Positions 53,149 to 63,620 of a DNA stretch of 64,000 nucleotides are shown one piece after another. Location: positions 372,001 to 436,000 of the forward strand of contig MKTX01000001.1 in NCBI GenBank assembly GCA_001898465.1, read 5' to 3'. Source of the DNA: Sphingobacteriales bacterium 39-19 (GTDB taxonomy: Bacteria > Bacteroidota > Bacteroidia > Chitinophagales > Chitinophagaceae). Within the stretch, counting starts at the first letter, position 1, and every line of letters starts with the position of its first letter. The notes under the pieces are model-generated. The model was not told where the DNA came from. It was given only the letters and a program-made list of their open reading frames with translations, and searched no databases. Both the position numbers and the translations under genes were made by a program.

Positions 53149-53796
53149 TTATAGACCTGCAAGGGGTTGCCCGGGTTTAATGCATGATACAGATTCCGGC
53201 ACAAAGAATTGTGAAGATTGTATGCGAAAGCTTTTCCGGTGATAAGGGCATAAGCCATATTGCTGAATGGCTAAGCGATGCTGCCTGGTGCCATATCCTT
53301 TATTTTGATCCCAGCCATAACCCGGGTATTCGGTATGAATTTTTTTCATATACTCATCCCGGTACGTTTTTGCCAAAATACTGGCAGCGGCGATAGAAGC
53401 ATAGAGCCCATCTCCTTTTATGATACAGGTATGCGGAATTTTTTTATACGGTTTAAACCGGTTGCCATCTACTAATAATAAACCCGGTTTTACCGGCAGG
53501 CCATCCAGCGATTTATGCATGGCTTTAAAAGATGCCTGCAAAATATTCATACGGTCTATCTCTTCATTCGATATACTCGCCACCTGAAAAGCAATACTTT
53601 CTTTTTCAATAATGGGCCGCAAAATGTTCCGCTCTTTTTCTGATAACTGCTTGCTATCATTTAAGAAAGGATGATGAAAATCTTGCGGAAGTATTACTGC
53701 CGATGCAAATACAGGACCTGCAAAACATCCCCGCCCGGCTTCATCTAACCCGGCTTCAATTTTATGAATATCGTAATATGAAAATAGCACAAACAA
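53149..53796 (-). CDS. rnhB: Ribonuclease HII
   Basis: The 215-residue enzyme removes RNA from RNA-DNA hybrids. Catalytic Asp-Glu are in EAGLDEAGRGCFAGPV, a further Asp in LLVDGNRF and another in IKGDGLYASIAAASILAKTY. The start is uncertain: TTG 53796 is annotated, GTG 53790 is also possible, and no ATG precedes the domain. A run of Gln/Phe/Val residues ends the protein, past the usual domain. Confidence 0.93.
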   Translation of the reverse strand: MFVLFSYYDIHKIEAGLDEAGRGCFAGPVFASAVILPQDFHHPFLNDSKQLSEKERNILRPIIEKESIAFQVASISNEEIDRMNILQASFKAMHKSLDGLPVKPGLLLVDGNRFKPYKKIPHTCIIKGDGLYASIAAASILAKTYRDEYMKKIHTEYPGYGWDQNKGYGTRQHRLAIQQYGLCPYHRKSFRIQSSQFFVPESVSCIKPGQPLAGL

Positions 53797-53851
53797 ATAT
53801 CAGTAAATTATCTGTTTTTATCATGGGCCTGCTGAATTAACTTTACAAATA

Positions 53852-54919
53852 ATGAATAGCTCTACATTATTAAAAAACAATAAGCAAGTAGCCAACTGGT
53901 TAATGATTGGCGTAGTGATGATCGTCATTCAATTTGTTTTGGGAGCCGTTACCCGTCTTACAGAAAGCGGCCTTTCCATTACTGAATGGAAACCGGTATC
54001 CGGGGCTTTGCCACCATTACACCCAGCCGCCTGGCAATTGGAATTTGATAAATACAAGCTTACCGACCAGTTTAAATATGTACACCCCGGGTTTACATTA
54101 AGCGATTTTAAATTTATCTTTTTTTGGGAATGGTTTCACCGGCTTTGGGCAAGAACCATGGGATTGGTTTTCCTGGCAGGCTTTATTTATTTTTTAGTAA
54201 AACGTAAGTTTAACCGGGGCATGATAATACCCATGGTTATTTTATTTTTATTAGGAGCATTGCAGGGCGCCATTGGCTGGCTGATGGTGAAGAGTGGTTT
54301 AGTACCCGAAAAATATTTTGTGGGCCACGTGGAATTAACCACTCATTTTATAGCAGCCATGGTCTTGCTGGCGTATGTTCTTTGGTTTGCGATGGGTTTA
54401 CAGCCTGCTATGCAACAAAAACTGGTGAACCGGCATATTAAAAACTGGGTTACCGGTCTTTTGGTTTTAGTCTTTATTCAACTTATATATGGTGGTTTTA
54501 TGGCAGGATTAAGAGCCGGGCATAGCGCTCCTACCTGGCCCTCAATCAATGGATCTTTTTTTCCGGCAGATGCCACTGAAATGGCCCCACCGGGTATTAA
54601 TTTTACAAGCAACCCCTTGATGGTTCATTTTATTCACCGGGGTATGGCCTATTTGTTATTTACAGTTACCTTACTATTCTTTATTAAAACAAGGCAAGTA
54701 CAGCACAAGCTGTTCATGAAATATAGAACCCTGTTTTGCGTTTTAATTTTGGTACAGGTGGTGTTGGGGGTTTTAACGGTGTTGAATTCTCCTAACCCCC
54801 AAGCTTTAGTATGGCTGGGAACCCTTCACCAGTTTACTGCCATCATGATTGTAATTTGTTTAGTAACCTTATTAAAGATCACATCATCAAAGACAGAGCC
54901 CGATCGTATTTTAAAATGA
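53852..54919 (+). CDS. Heme A synthase (COX15/CtaA)
   Basis: The 355-residue membrane protein has eight helices and the four conserved heme-binding His regions: EWFHRLWART, GHVELTTHFIAA, HFIHRGMAYLL and TLHQFTAIM. VTRLTESGLSITEWKPVSG near the N-terminus is diagnostic. It oxidises heme O to heme A for cytochrome oxidase. ctaB and cytochrome-oxidase genes are not adjacent. It is followed after 21 bases by the patatin gene. Confidence 0.95.
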   Translation: MNSSTLLKNNKQVANWLMIGVVMIVIQFVLGAVTRLTESGLSITEWKPVSGALPPLHPAAWQLEFDKYKLTDQFKYVHPGFTLSDFKFIFFWEWFHRLWARTMGLVFLAGFIYFLVKRKFNRGMIIPMVILFLLGALQGAIGWLMVKSGLVPEKYFVGHVELTTHFIAAMVLLAYVLWFAMGLQPAMQQKLVNRHIKNWVTGLLVLVFIQLIYGGFMAGLRAGHSAPTWPSINGSFFPADATEMAPPGINFTSNPLMVHFIHRGMAYLLFTVTLLFFIKTRQVQHKLFMKYRTLFCVLILVQVVLGVLTVLNSPNPQALVWLGTLHQFTAIMIVICLVTLLKITSSKTEPDRILK

Positions 54920-54940
54920 TAATCGCATTGCCCACATTAC

Positions 54941-57160
54941 ATGAAGTACTGGATTAAAACCATATATCACTTTTTTCCTGTTCAATTATTCATATTGCAT
55001 TTTAGGAAATACCAGGTGCTGCTGTTTTTCTGGTACATATTATTTAGTACCATTAACAGTGATTTTTTAAAATCTTATGGCGCTGACGCCTTATTTTTTG
55101 TTCCGGAATACCTGGGTGAAGTAAATTTAAGCGGTGCAGTAATTACTGGTATTGCCATGGGTGTATTTATTATGAGCTGGAATATTACCACTTTTATCAT
55201 GCACACAAAAAGATTCCGTTTTTTAGCCACCACGGCTCATCCGTTTTTAAAATACAGTATCAATAACGGGTTATTGCCTCTCATTTTTATCATATTCTAT
55301 ATGGTACGCCTGTACCGGTTTGATGAGTATAAAGAGCTGATGACTACAGGCGCCATCCTGTCACTGATAGCCGGTATTTTGCTGGGTTATATTCTGCTTA
55401 TCATCATTTCATTTGCCTATTTCTTTGGTGCGGGCCGTACCATTTCGGGCCATATGGCAGCCATTATCAGCAACCCCGAATTATTTAATAAACGATTTGC
55501 CGGCAAACCCATGGAATTAAATGGATTTGGCTTAAAAGTAAACTATTACCTCACTGAATCTTTGCGGTTGAGAAAGATCCGGAACGTGAGCCATTACCGG
55601 GAAGATTATATTGATGCTGTTTTTAAACGGCATCATATTGCTGCCATTTTAAGTATTTTACTGGCACTTGGTTTTTTAATACTGGTGGGTTTTATGTTAG
55701 ACAATCCGTATTTTGAAATGCCTGCCGCTGCCAGTATTTTTATTTTCTTTTCATTGATGGTTGCGGTAATTGGGGCGCTTAGTTATTTTTTAGAAAGCTG
55801 GAGTTTACCTGTTGCCATCATCCTTTTATTAATTTTAAATTTCCTCTTTAAAGAAGAAATATTAGATCCCCGCAACAAAGCCTATGGGTTAAATTATCAT
55901 GCACAATCTGCTACGCCGGCTTATACCAAAGAATCATTAAATGCCCTTTGCGATTCGCAACATATTCAGCAAGACCGGGAAAATATGCTGGCCATTTTAG
56001 AAAATTGGAAACTGAAACAAAGCTCCGCCCGACCCACCATGATATTTATTAATGTAAGTGGCGGTGGCTTAAGAAGCAGCGCTTTTGTGATGAACACTTT
56101 GCAGCAACTGGATAGTATGATGGAGGGCCGCTTAATGCAACATACTTTTTTAATAAGTGGCGCCAGCGGGGGTATGCTTGCAGCAACTTATTACCGGGAG
56201 CTGTACAGGAAAAAACTAAGCAATACCGGGCTGGACTTATACGACAAAAAATATGATGAAAAAATTACCGGGGACTTACTGAACCCCATTTTTACATCCT
56301 TGATGGCCAGGGATCTGCTTGCATCCAACCAAAAATTTACGGTAAATGGGCAGGAGTATATTAAAGACAGGGGGTATGCATTTGAAAGAAAATTAGGAAG
56401 AAATACAGATGGCTTGCTGGACATTACATTAAAACAATATGCCGATGATGAAAAGAAGGCAAAGGTTCCTTTAATCTTTTTTTCACCGGTAATAAAAAGA
56501 GATAGCCGTAAGCTGCTCATCAGCACCCAGCCCATAAGTTTTATGATGAAGCCTCATGCCCTGCAAGCCGATACTGCAAACAGCCCGGATGCCGTAGATT
56601 TCAGCGCACTCTTTAAAGCACAGGATCCGCTAAACCTTCGCTTATTAACCGCATTGCGCATGAATGCCACCTTCCCGTATGTACTTCCCAATGTGTGGCT
56701 GCCCAGTAAGCCGGTTATTGATGTAATGGATGCCGGGCTAAGAGATAATTATGGACAGGAAATAAGCCTTCGCTTTATTGATCACTTTAAAGACTGGATT
56801 TTAAAAAATACAGGAGGCGTTATAATCTTACAAATCAGGGACCGGAACAGAGACAACTGGCAGGAACCTTTTGAAACCACTTCTGCCACCGATGTTATTG
56901 TTACCCCTGCTACCATGCTTCAGCATAACTGGTTTAAAATACAAGATTATTCACAGGATAATAATTTTGCTTATGTAAAAGAAAACATGGATTCTGCATT
57001 ACAAAAAATTACCATTGTGTACCTTCCCGAAAAAACAGACAGCAAAGTAGCGCTCAATTTTCATCTTACAGCAAGAGAAAAAAATGAAATTTTCCAGGCT
57101 TTAAAAAATAAAGAAACCGAAAAGATCCTGCGGGAGTTTGCAAAGTCGGTGAAGCCCTAG
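54941..57160 (+). CDS. Membrane-anchored patatin-like phospholipase
   Basis: The 739-residue protein has about eight membrane helices in its first 310 residues and then a patatin domain. The oxyanion motif is VSGGGLRSSAF near residue 373, the nucleophile Ser is in ISGASGGMLA near 407, and the Asp is in DAGLRDNYGQ near 598. It should hydrolyse lipid acyl esters at the membrane. The stop overlaps the convergent lipid-kinase gene by 4 bases. Confidence 0.87.
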   Translation: MKYWIKTIYHFFPVQLFILHFRKYQVLLFFWYILFSTINSDFLKSYGADALFFVPEYLGEVNLSGAVITGIAMGVFIMSWNITTFIMHTKRFRFLATTAHPFLKYSINNGLLPLIFIIFYMVRLYRFDEYKELMTTGAILSLIAGILLGYILLIIISFAYFFGAGRTISGHMAAIISNPELFNKRFAGKPMELNGFGLKVNYYLTESLRLRKIRNVSHYREDYIDAVFKRHHIAAILSILLALGFLILVGFMLDNPYFEMPAAASIFIFFSLMVAVIGALSYFLESWSLPVAIILLLILNFLFKEEILDPRNKAYGLNYHAQSATPAYTKESLNALCDSQHIQQDRENMLAILENWKLKQSSARPTMIFINVSGGGLRSSAFVMNTLQQLDSMMEGRLMQHTFLISGASGGMLAATYYRELYRKKLSNTGLDLYDKKYDEKITGDLLNPIFTSLMARDLLASNQKFTVNGQEYIKDRGYAFERKLGRNTDGLLDITLKQYADDEKKAKVPLIFFSPVIKRDSRKLLISTQPISFMMKPHALQADTANSPDAVDFSALFKAQDPLNLRLLTALRMNATFPYVLPNVWLPSKPVIDVMDAGLRDNYGQEISLRFIDHFKDWILKNTGGVIILQIRDRNRDNWQEPFETTSATDVIVTPATMLQHNWFKIQDYSQDNNFAYVKENMDSALQKITIVYLPEKTDSKVALNFHLTAREKNEIFQALKNKETEKILREFAKSVKP

Positions 57161-58053
57161 GGTTGTATTAAGTAAATCGCTTTTTCTGCAATTTGAATAT
57201 CAAAGGATGCGGCTGTACGCACCGGGTCGCCATCTATATGCAGGGGAGCCAATGCCGGGTTCTCTATACGTAAAGATTTAGCCTGGTAATATTGCAAATC
57301 TGCTTTTTGAAATTTACTGCCCGATACCGGTTTTACCTTTCCAAAACTAATTTGCTTAAATACGGTATATAACATTCTTAGTTTATTGGTTTTACCTACC
57401 ACTACAATATCCAATAAACCATCTGCTATACTGGCTTTTGGTGCAATGGTAACATTATTGCCAAACTGATTACTATTCGCAATGCTTATAAAAAAAGCTT
57501 CTGCTTCCAGTTTTTTATCATGTATATCAATTAAGAACGGGTAAGCAGGTGCTTTAAAAAAATTTTTAACGGTAAGTTTAATATAGGTTAATAATCCCCT
57601 TGAACTTTTAGATGCGAAATCATGCGCCACCTGGGCATCAAAACCCAGGCCGCTTAACATGCAACTGAATTTTTTATTGATGTAAAAACCATCTACATAC
57701 CCTGCTTTTCCTTTAAAAATAATATGAAGCGCTTTTTCACTATCCATAGGTATCCTGGCCGCCCTCGCAAGGCCGTTACCCGAACCCATGGGCAAAATTC
57801 CCATTCTTACTTTTACACCCTGCAATGCTGAAGCAAGCTGGTTGATGGTACCATCGCCACCGCAAATAATAATGTCTGTAATATTTTCATTAGAAATTTT
57901 ATCAACTAAGTAGCTATAGTCTCCCGATTCGTTGGTAGGTAATACTTCAAAAGGGATTTTTTCTTTAGTTGTGCGCTTTTCAATAAGAGCGAGCAGGTTA
58001 CTTTTATTTTTTGTTCCTGAAATGGGGTTAATAAAATAAATGAATTTACGCAT
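57157..58053 (-). CDS. Diacylglycerol/lipid kinase (YegS/DagK family)
   Basis: The 298-residue protein has FINPISGTKNK at the start and the NAD/ATP-binding-like motif CGGDGTINQLASALQG near residue 63, then PMGSGNGLARAARIP. This is the DAGKc fold; candidates are diacylglycerol, sphingosine or other lipid phosphorylation. Its TAACTTTG box lies four bases upstream of the ATG, so the transcript may be leaderless. Confidence 0.9.
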   Translation of the reverse strand: MRKFIYFINPISGTKNKSNLLALIEKRTTKEKIPFEVLPTNESGDYSYLVDKISNENITDIIICGGDGTINQLASALQGVKVRMGILPMGSGNGLARAARIPMDSEKALHIIFKGKAGYVDGFYINKKFSCMLSGLGFDAQVAHDFASKSSRGLLTYIKLTVKNFFKAPAYPFLIDIHDKKLEAEAFFISIANSNQFGNNVTIAPKASIADGLLDIVVVGKTNKLRMLYTVFKQISFGKVKPVSGSKFQKADLQYYQAKSLRIENPALAPLHIDGDPVRTAASFDIQIAEKAIYLIQP

Positions 58054-58057
58054 GGCA

Positions 58058-58065
58058 CAAAGTTA
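58058..58065 (-). promoter_or_regulatory. -7 box (TAACTTTG) of the lipid kinase, leaderless spacing
   Basis: An exact TAnnTTTG match with only TGCC between it and the ATG, the same spacing as at pheS. Confidence 0.6.
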
Positions 58066-58086
58066 GCAAGAAGATATGGCAATAAG

Positions 58087-59136
58087 TTACCAGCGCACCA
58101 ATGCACTGGCCCAGGTAAAGCCGCTGCCAAAAGCTGCCATGCAAACTAAATCGCCTTCTTTTATTCTTCCTGCCTGGTACGCTTCGCTTAATGCCAATGG
58201 AATAGAAGCGGCTGTAGTATTGCCATATTTTTCAATGTTATTAAAAACCTGGTCGTCTCTTAGCTTTAATTTTTGCTGTACAAATTGGGCAATACGTAAA
58301 TTGGCCTGGTGGGGTATCAGTAAATTAAGATCGGCAGGTGTAAAATTATTTTTTTGGAGGGCTTCCATAATAACTTCGGGAAATTTTATGACTGCTTTTT
58401 TAAATACCGCCGGCCCGTCCATGTACGGGAAATTTTGTGCTTCATCAATCATAGCATGGCTCATAAACATTTCGCCTATTTCGGCCTCATCAAAGTGAGC
58501 ATATGGTTTTTCCTGCCAATGATTGGCATGGGTGCCGGGATTATACATGGCTAAGATTTCGGCACTTTTTCCATCACTATGTAAATGAGTACTTAATATG
58601 CCCTGGTTTTCTTTTTCTGTTGGTTGCAATATTACGGCAGCCGCCGCATCGCCAAAAATGACGGAAATATTTCTTCCCCGGGTACTAAAATCAAGACCAA
58701 AAGAATGTTTTTCGCTGGCAACCAATAAAATGTTTTTATACATCCCGGTTTTTATAAACTGGTCGGCTACCGATAATGCATATACAAACCCGCTGCATTG
58801 GTTGCGAATATCCAATGCACCAATTTCATCGAGCTCCAGGGCCCTTTGCAACAATACGCCACAGCCGGGAAAATAATAATCCGGCGACAGGGTTGCAAAT
58901 ATGATGAAGTCAATATCTTCTTTTTTTATGCCTGCATGGGTAATGGCATTTTTAGCCGCTTCTACACCCATGGTAGTGGTAGTTTCGGCAGTGCGATGGG
59001 CATAATGCCTTTCTTTAATACCTGTGCGCTCCTGAATCCATTCATCTGAAGTGTCCATGTACTTTAATAAATCATGATTGGTAACTGTTTGCGCCGGCAC
59101 ATAATGGCCAATGCCGGCTATGGTGGTTTGTGGCAT
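58087..59136 (-). CDS. fabH: 3-oxoacyl-ACP synthase III (KASIII)
   Basis: The 349-residue enzyme starts fatty-acid chains by condensing acyl-CoA with malonyl-ACP. The catalytic triad is visible: Cys114 in RNQCSGFVYAL, His in LIPHQANLRIAQF and Asn in EKYGNTTAASIPLAL. The glycine motif AAFGSGFTWASAL ends the protein. It lies alone rather than with plsX/rpmF, so it may be an extra FabH paralogue. Confidence 0.92.
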   Translation of the reverse strand: MPQTTIAGIGHYVPAQTVTNHDLLKYMDTSDEWIQERTGIKERHYAHRTAETTTTMGVEAAKNAITHAGIKKEDIDFIIFATLSPDYYFPGCGVLLQRALELDEIGALDIRNQCSGFVYALSVADQFIKTGMYKNILLVASEKHSFGLDFSTRGRNISVIFGDAAAAVILQPTEKENQGILSTHLHSDGKSAEILAMYNPGTHANHWQEKPYAHFDEAEIGEMFMSHAMIDEAQNFPYMDGPAVFKKAVIKFPEVIMEALQKNNFTPADLNLLIPHQANLRIAQFVQQKLKLRDDQVFNNIEKYGNTTAASIPLALSEAYQAGRIKEGDLVCMAAFGSGFTWASALVRW

Positions 59137-59506
59137 AATGCAATCTTTTTAAATGTATTTTGAAACTATTTCAAATGTAATATTTTCCACTGAAACAAGT
59201 AGAACAGCTATGGCAAGCAATCAACAAATAGGAGGATATTTTAAAACATTTTACGAATTCAAATTGAAAATAAATAATCCTATACTGCTATTAGTCATTT
59301 TTTATACCGTAAATCCTCAACAAAGTTTAGAAAAATTATCCCCCCCACACACCACCGCCATGTTTTAGTAATTTTTATAATGACCAATGTGTTACTAATG
59401 CCACACAAGCAGCAACAACTGAAGCAATCACGCAATCCCAATATTTTACAATGACAACAGGTTTGCCATAAAATATTTTGAATATTTGTTGTTAAAACCC
59501 GTAATA
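59137..59506. other. Spacer with gene debris
   Basis: No complete gene. On the plus strand 59331-59469 a frame without a start reads PPHTTPPCFSNFYNDQCVTN, then ATQAATTEAITQSQYFTM, and stops. It looks like the 3' end of a lost gene. An ORF at 59153-59368 has no support. Confidence 0.35.
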
Positions 59507-60219
59507 ATGAAAAATAAAATATTGTCTTTATTAGTGCTTGCTTTTATAGCCTTACTGAGTAACTGTTCTACAAATAAACAAATGGTTTCCCCTGATAAGA
59601 AGGATAGTTTTTTATATTAATATACCATCCCCACTCAGTAGAAGTTAATTCCTCAGATTCATTTTCGATAACAGTTATGCCAGATTTCATCGAAAGAAAA
59701 ATTTTAGACCAAAATAGTTTAATCTCAATTTCAAGGATTATTTATGATATAAAGAGGGATTTATTTTATTATATAAATGATGAAGAAAGAGCTTATTTGG
59801 CAAGAAATGCCAACGAAATTCCCGACATTGATTATATAATAAAAGACACTATTGTGAACGGAGATAATTTACAAATATATTCTGATGGCAAAGACTTTTC
59901 TATTGATGGCAGCCGTAGTTATTATTATACTAAAGCTTTGGTGAAAGAAAATGAAAGTATTCCAAAATTAAACGTAAGCATGATCCGTTGTATATATCCG
60001 GGCGGATATGCGATTCGCTTAATTAATAGAATGAAAATCGAATCAATTCCGAAAGAAAATGTAGATACAATCGTTTTGCAGCGAAAAGAATGGACAACTA
60101 TACCTATTTCAATTGATTTTTTGCAAACTTATGAAAGGCAGAATTTTTCAAATGCTATTCTACGAAAATGGGATCTGCAAAAAGCAAAAGATCATATTAT
60201 GCAAATGCAAAATCAGTAG
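59507..60219 (+). pseudogene. Lipoprotein gene split by a frameshift
   Basis: ATG 59507 opens a lipoprotein signal (LVLAFIALLSNC, Cys20) that reads to SPDKKDSFLY and stops at 59618-59620. The continuing protein lies one frame over, from IYHPHSVEVNSSDSFSITV through MPDFIERKILDQNSLISISR, then ends QMQNQ at 60219. The join is a run of six T at 59608-59613; one extra T would restore a protein of about 237 residues. The family is not recognised. The second half alone has an ATG at 59677. It is Ile/Asn/Lys-rich and AT-rich, like the other accessory genes. Confidence 0.6.
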
Positions 60220-60222
60220 AGA

Positions 60223-60257
60223 ACAAACCAATAAGTTTTAAAAATTTATTGGTTTGT
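60223..60257. terminator. Hairpin shared by convergent genes
   Basis: A 12-bp perfect stem (ACAAACCAATAA/TTATTGGTTTGT) overlaps the obgE stop. T-runs on both sides are short, so it is a weak bidirectional terminator. Confidence 0.5.
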
Positions 60258-61247
60258 TTTGGTAAGAGTATCCCAAAGCAAATCTTTTAGGTCTGTAATA
60301 CCATAGTTGGTAACAGATGATATAAATATGTGTGGAATGTTTTTAGGCAGTTCTTCAGCAATGGCTGCTATTAATTCATCATCCAGCATATCAGATTTAC
60401 TGATGGCGATCACAAAATCTTTTTGCAGCATATCAGGATTATACTCTTTGAGTTCATTCACCAATATGTCAAATTCTTCTTTATGATTTTTACTATCGGC
60501 CGGAATTAAGAATAGCAGGATAGAATTTCGTTCTATATGCCTTAAAAAGCGATGGCCCAGCCCTTTGCCTTCTGCAGCGCCTTCTATAATGCCCGGCAGG
60601 TCGGCCATACAAAAACTTTTTCCATCCCGGTATTCCACCATACCCAACTGGGGCGTTAACGTGGTAAAAGCATAATCTGCAATTTTGGGTCTTGCGGCGG
60701 TAATGCTGCTTAAAAGCGTGCTTTTGCCGGCATTGGGAAACCCTACCAGGCCCACATCGGCCAATACTTTTAATTCTAATATTTTTAACCCTTCTACACC
60801 GGGTTCGCCGGGCTGTGCATATTCCGGAGCCTGGTTTGTAGCCGATTTAAAATTAGAGTTACCCAAACCGCCCCTGCCGCCCTGCATCCAAATTTCTTCC
60901 TGGCCATCGGTTAAAATTTCAACTTCCTGCTTACCGGTTAATTCATCCCGGGCAATGGTACCCAGGGGTACTTCTATAATAATATCTTTTCCATTACGGC
61001 CGGTGCAGTTATTTCCTGCACCATGCTGCCCATTTTCGGCCAGTATATTTTTATAATAACGAAGGTGCAGCAGGGTCCATAACTGGGCATTGCCTTTTAA
61101 AATAATGTGAGCGCCACGCCCCCCATCACCTCCATCGGGGCCGCCTTTTGCAGTAAGTTTATTCCTTAAAAAATGTTTGCTTCCTGCGCCACCATGCCCA
61201 CTGCGGCAAAACACTTTAATCTGATCAACAAAATTCGATTTCTCCAT
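60246..61247 (-). CDS. obgE: GTPase Obg/CgtA
   Basis: The 333-residue GTPase acts in ribosome assembly and stress response. It has the glycine-rich Obg fold ([36 protein letters not shown]) to about residue 158 and then a G domain: G1 [12 protein letters not shown]3 DLPGIIEG, G4 SKSD. It ends soon after the G domain without the optional C-terminal domain. An imperfect -7 box (CAACTTTG) lies a few bases before its ATG. Confidence 0.96.
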   Translation of the reverse strand: MEKSNFVDQIKVFCRSGHGGAGSKHFLRNKLTAKGGPDGGDGGRGAHIILKGNAQLWTLLHLRYYKNILAENGQHGAGNNCTGRNGKDIIIEVPLGTIARDELTGKQEVEILTDGQEEIWMQGGRGGLGNSNFKSATNQAPEYAQPGEPGVEGLKILELKVLADVGLVGFPNAGKSTLLSSITAARPKIADYAFTTLTPQLGMVEYRDGKSFCMADLPGIIEGAAEGKGLGHRFLRHIERNSILLFLIPADSKNHKEEFDILVNELKEYNPDMLQKDFVIAISKSDMLDDELIAAIAEELPKNIPHIFISSVTNYGITDLKDLLWDTLTKTNQ

Positions 61248-61307
61248 AATGGCAAAGTTGCAGTTTTTATTGGGATATAAAATGGAGTATGGAGGTATTC
61301 TCTGTGA

Positions 61308-63446
61308 TTATTGTGTTATTCCTTCCAGGTGAAACATAAATGCATAAATCAATGCAATATCCTTTAAATAATCAAAGCGCCCGCTGGCGCCGCCATGCCC
61401 AAATTCCATATTGGTATGTAGCAATAAAATATTGTTACCTGTTTTCATTTCCCTTAGCTTAGCAACCCATTTGGCGGGTTCAAAATATTGTACCTGGCTA
61501 TCGTGCAGCCCGGTTGTTACCAATAAACTGGGATATTCTTTTGATTCAACATTTTCATAGGGAGAATAACTTTTCATATACTCATACGCTTCTTTTTGAT
61601 GCGGGTTGCCCCATTCATCGTATTCATTAGTAGTAAGGGGTATGGATTCATCCAGCATGGTATTCACCACATCTACAAACGGCACCTGCGCCACTACACC
61701 ATTAAATAATTGAGGCGCTATATTTATCACAGCGCCCATTAAAAGCCCCCCGGCACTACCGCCTTGTGCATATAAATGGGCGGCCGATGTATATTGCTCC
61801 TTTATTAAATATTTAGCACAGTCCACAAAATCTGTGAAACTGTTTTTCTTTTTCATCATTTTACCATCTTCGTACCACTGCCTTCCCATTTCCTGCCCTC
61901 CTCGTATATGGGCTATGGCATATACAAAACCACGATCTAATAAACTTAAACGGCTACTGCTAAAACTGGCTTCCATACTTATCCCATAGCTGCCATAAGC
62001 GTATAGCAGTAAAGGCGCTTTCCCGTTTTTTTGAAATCCTTTTTTATATACCAATGAAATGGGAATGGATGTACCATCGGCAGCTTTTGCATATAAGCGT
62101 TCAGAAATATAATCAGTTGCCTGAAAACCCCCTAACACTTCCTGTTGCTTCATAAGTGTTTTATTCTGGGTTTCCATGTCATAATCATACACTGATGAGG
62201 GCGTGGTTAATGAAGTATATCCATACCTAAGTATTTTTACATGATACTCCGGGTTGTTTGAAACATAAGCCATATAAGCAGGCTCATTAAAATGAATGTA
62301 ATGTTCTTTGCCGGTCTTCAAATTCCGGATCCTTAATTGAATAAGGCCATTCTTTCTTTCGCTAATCGCTATATAGTCTTTAAATTCATCTACGCCTTCC
62401 AGCAATACATCAGTCCGGTGCGGAACCAGGTCTTTCCAATGGGCTGCATCGGTAAGTGTAAGCGGGCATTCTGCCAGTTTAAAATTAATGGCATCGAGGT
62501 TGGTCCTAATTAAAAATTTATCATCTAATGCATTTACTGAATACAATACATTGGCCATACGGGGCTGAAATATTGTAAATACCCCCATTGGATTTTCTGC
62601 AGGCAACAGTCTCCATTCAGAAGAAAGGGTTGCCTGTGAACCAATAAAAATATATTTTAAATTTTTTGAACGCTCTACACCTATGTAGTTTGTATTATCT
62701 GATTCGTGGTAAACCACGGCATCTTTAGCGGGATCATCGCCCAGGGTATGCCTTTTAATATCTTCAGACAATAAGGTTTTTTCATTTTTTGAAGTGTAAA
62801 AAAAAGTTTTATTATCTGCCGACCATACTGGATCTCCCTGTGTATTTTCTATCACATCGGGGTACAAATTTCCGGTTTCGAGGTTTTTTACATAAATCCG
62901 GAATTGCCTGCGGGATACTACATCTGCGCCAAATGCCAGCAGTTTATTATCATCACTCACCGTCATTCCGCTTACTGCATAATAAGAATGCCCCTCGGCC
63001 ATAAGATCTACATCCAGCAATATTTCTTCAGGCGCAGAAAGCGATCCCTTTTTACGGCAGTACTTAAAATACTGCTTTCCTGCTTCGGTACGGGAATAAT
63101 AAAAATAACCGTTTTTATAGGTGGGCACCGATTCATCTTTTTCTTTAATGCGGGCCCTCATTTCCATAAATAATTTTTCCCGGAAATTTTCGGTACCGGC
63201 CATCATTGTTTTTACATATTCATTTTCCCGGGTAAGGTAGTTTACCACAAGGGCACTATCGGGGCCTTTTCCAAAATAATCATACATCCAATAATAATTA
63301 TCCATAACGGTATCGCCATGAATCTGGCGGATATGTTCTTTTTTTTCTGCCACAGGGGCTTTGGCGGCCGGCCATTTTACTTGACTCATAATTGATGAAA
63401 AGAAAATAAAACTTATAAAAAAACAAGCTATTGATTTAAAGCGCAT
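61308..63446 (-). CDS. Oligopeptidase B-like S9 serine peptidase
   Basis: The 712-residue protein has a signal peptide (ACFFISFIFFSSIMSQ), an N-terminal PAAKAPVAEKKEHIRQIHG region with HGDTVMDNYYWMYDYF typical of oligopeptidase B, a propeller, and the catalytic Ser in GGSAGGLL near residue 563, Asp in LHDSQVQYFEP and His in EFGHGGASG. It cleaves peptides after basic residues if it is a true OpdB; the export signal is unusual for cytoplasmic OpdB but common for Bacteroidota S9 enzymes. ATG 63446 is chosen for the best signal peptide; an ATG at 63455 and a TTG at 63470 are also in frame. Confidence 0.88.
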   Translation of the reverse strand: MRFKSIACFFISFIFFSSIMSQVKWPAAKAPVAEKKEHIRQIHGDTVMDNYYWMYDYFGKGPDSALVVNYLTRENEYVKTMMAGTENFREKLFMEMRARIKEKDESVPTYKNGYFYYSRTEAGKQYFKYCRKKGSLSAPEEILLDVDLMAEGHSYYAVSGMTVSDDNKLLAFGADVVSRRQFRIYVKNLETGNLYPDVIENTQGDPVWSADNKTFFYTSKNEKTLLSEDIKRHTLGDDPAKDAVVYHESDNTNYIGVERSKNLKYIFIGSQATLSSEWRLLPAENPMGVFTIFQPRMANVLYSVNALDDKFLIRTNLDAINFKLAECPLTLTDAAHWKDLVPHRTDVLLEGVDEFKDYIAISERKNGLIQLRIRNLKTGKEHYIHFNEPAYMAYVSNNPEYHVKILRYGYTSLTTPSSVYDYDMETQNKTLMKQQEVLGGFQATDYISERLYAKAADGTSIPISLVYKKGFQKNGKAPLLLYAYGSYGISMEASFSSSRLSLLDRGFVYAIAHIRGGQEMGRQWYEDGKMMKKKNSFTDFVDCAKYLIKEQYTSAAHLYAQGGSAGGLLMGAVINIAPQLFNGVVAQVPFVDVVNTMLDESIPLTTNEYDEWGNPHQKEAYEYMKSYSPYENVESKEYPSLLVTTGLHDSQVQYFEPAKWVAKLREMKTGNNILLLHTNMEFGHGGASGRFDYLKDIALIYAFMFHLEGITQ

Positions 63447-63620
63447 TTTTATCATATCATTTATTTTCAACTGGTTTAAACAGCAGTTATCGTAAGCGCT
63501 AAACCACTATCTTTAATTTTTTAGGAATTGAAAGGTAAGCCAAAATCAAGTTAAATAATTAGCTGCTTTTTCTTACCCTGAATTTCTTTATTAATATTGA
63601 CTTTTATACACTATTTACAC

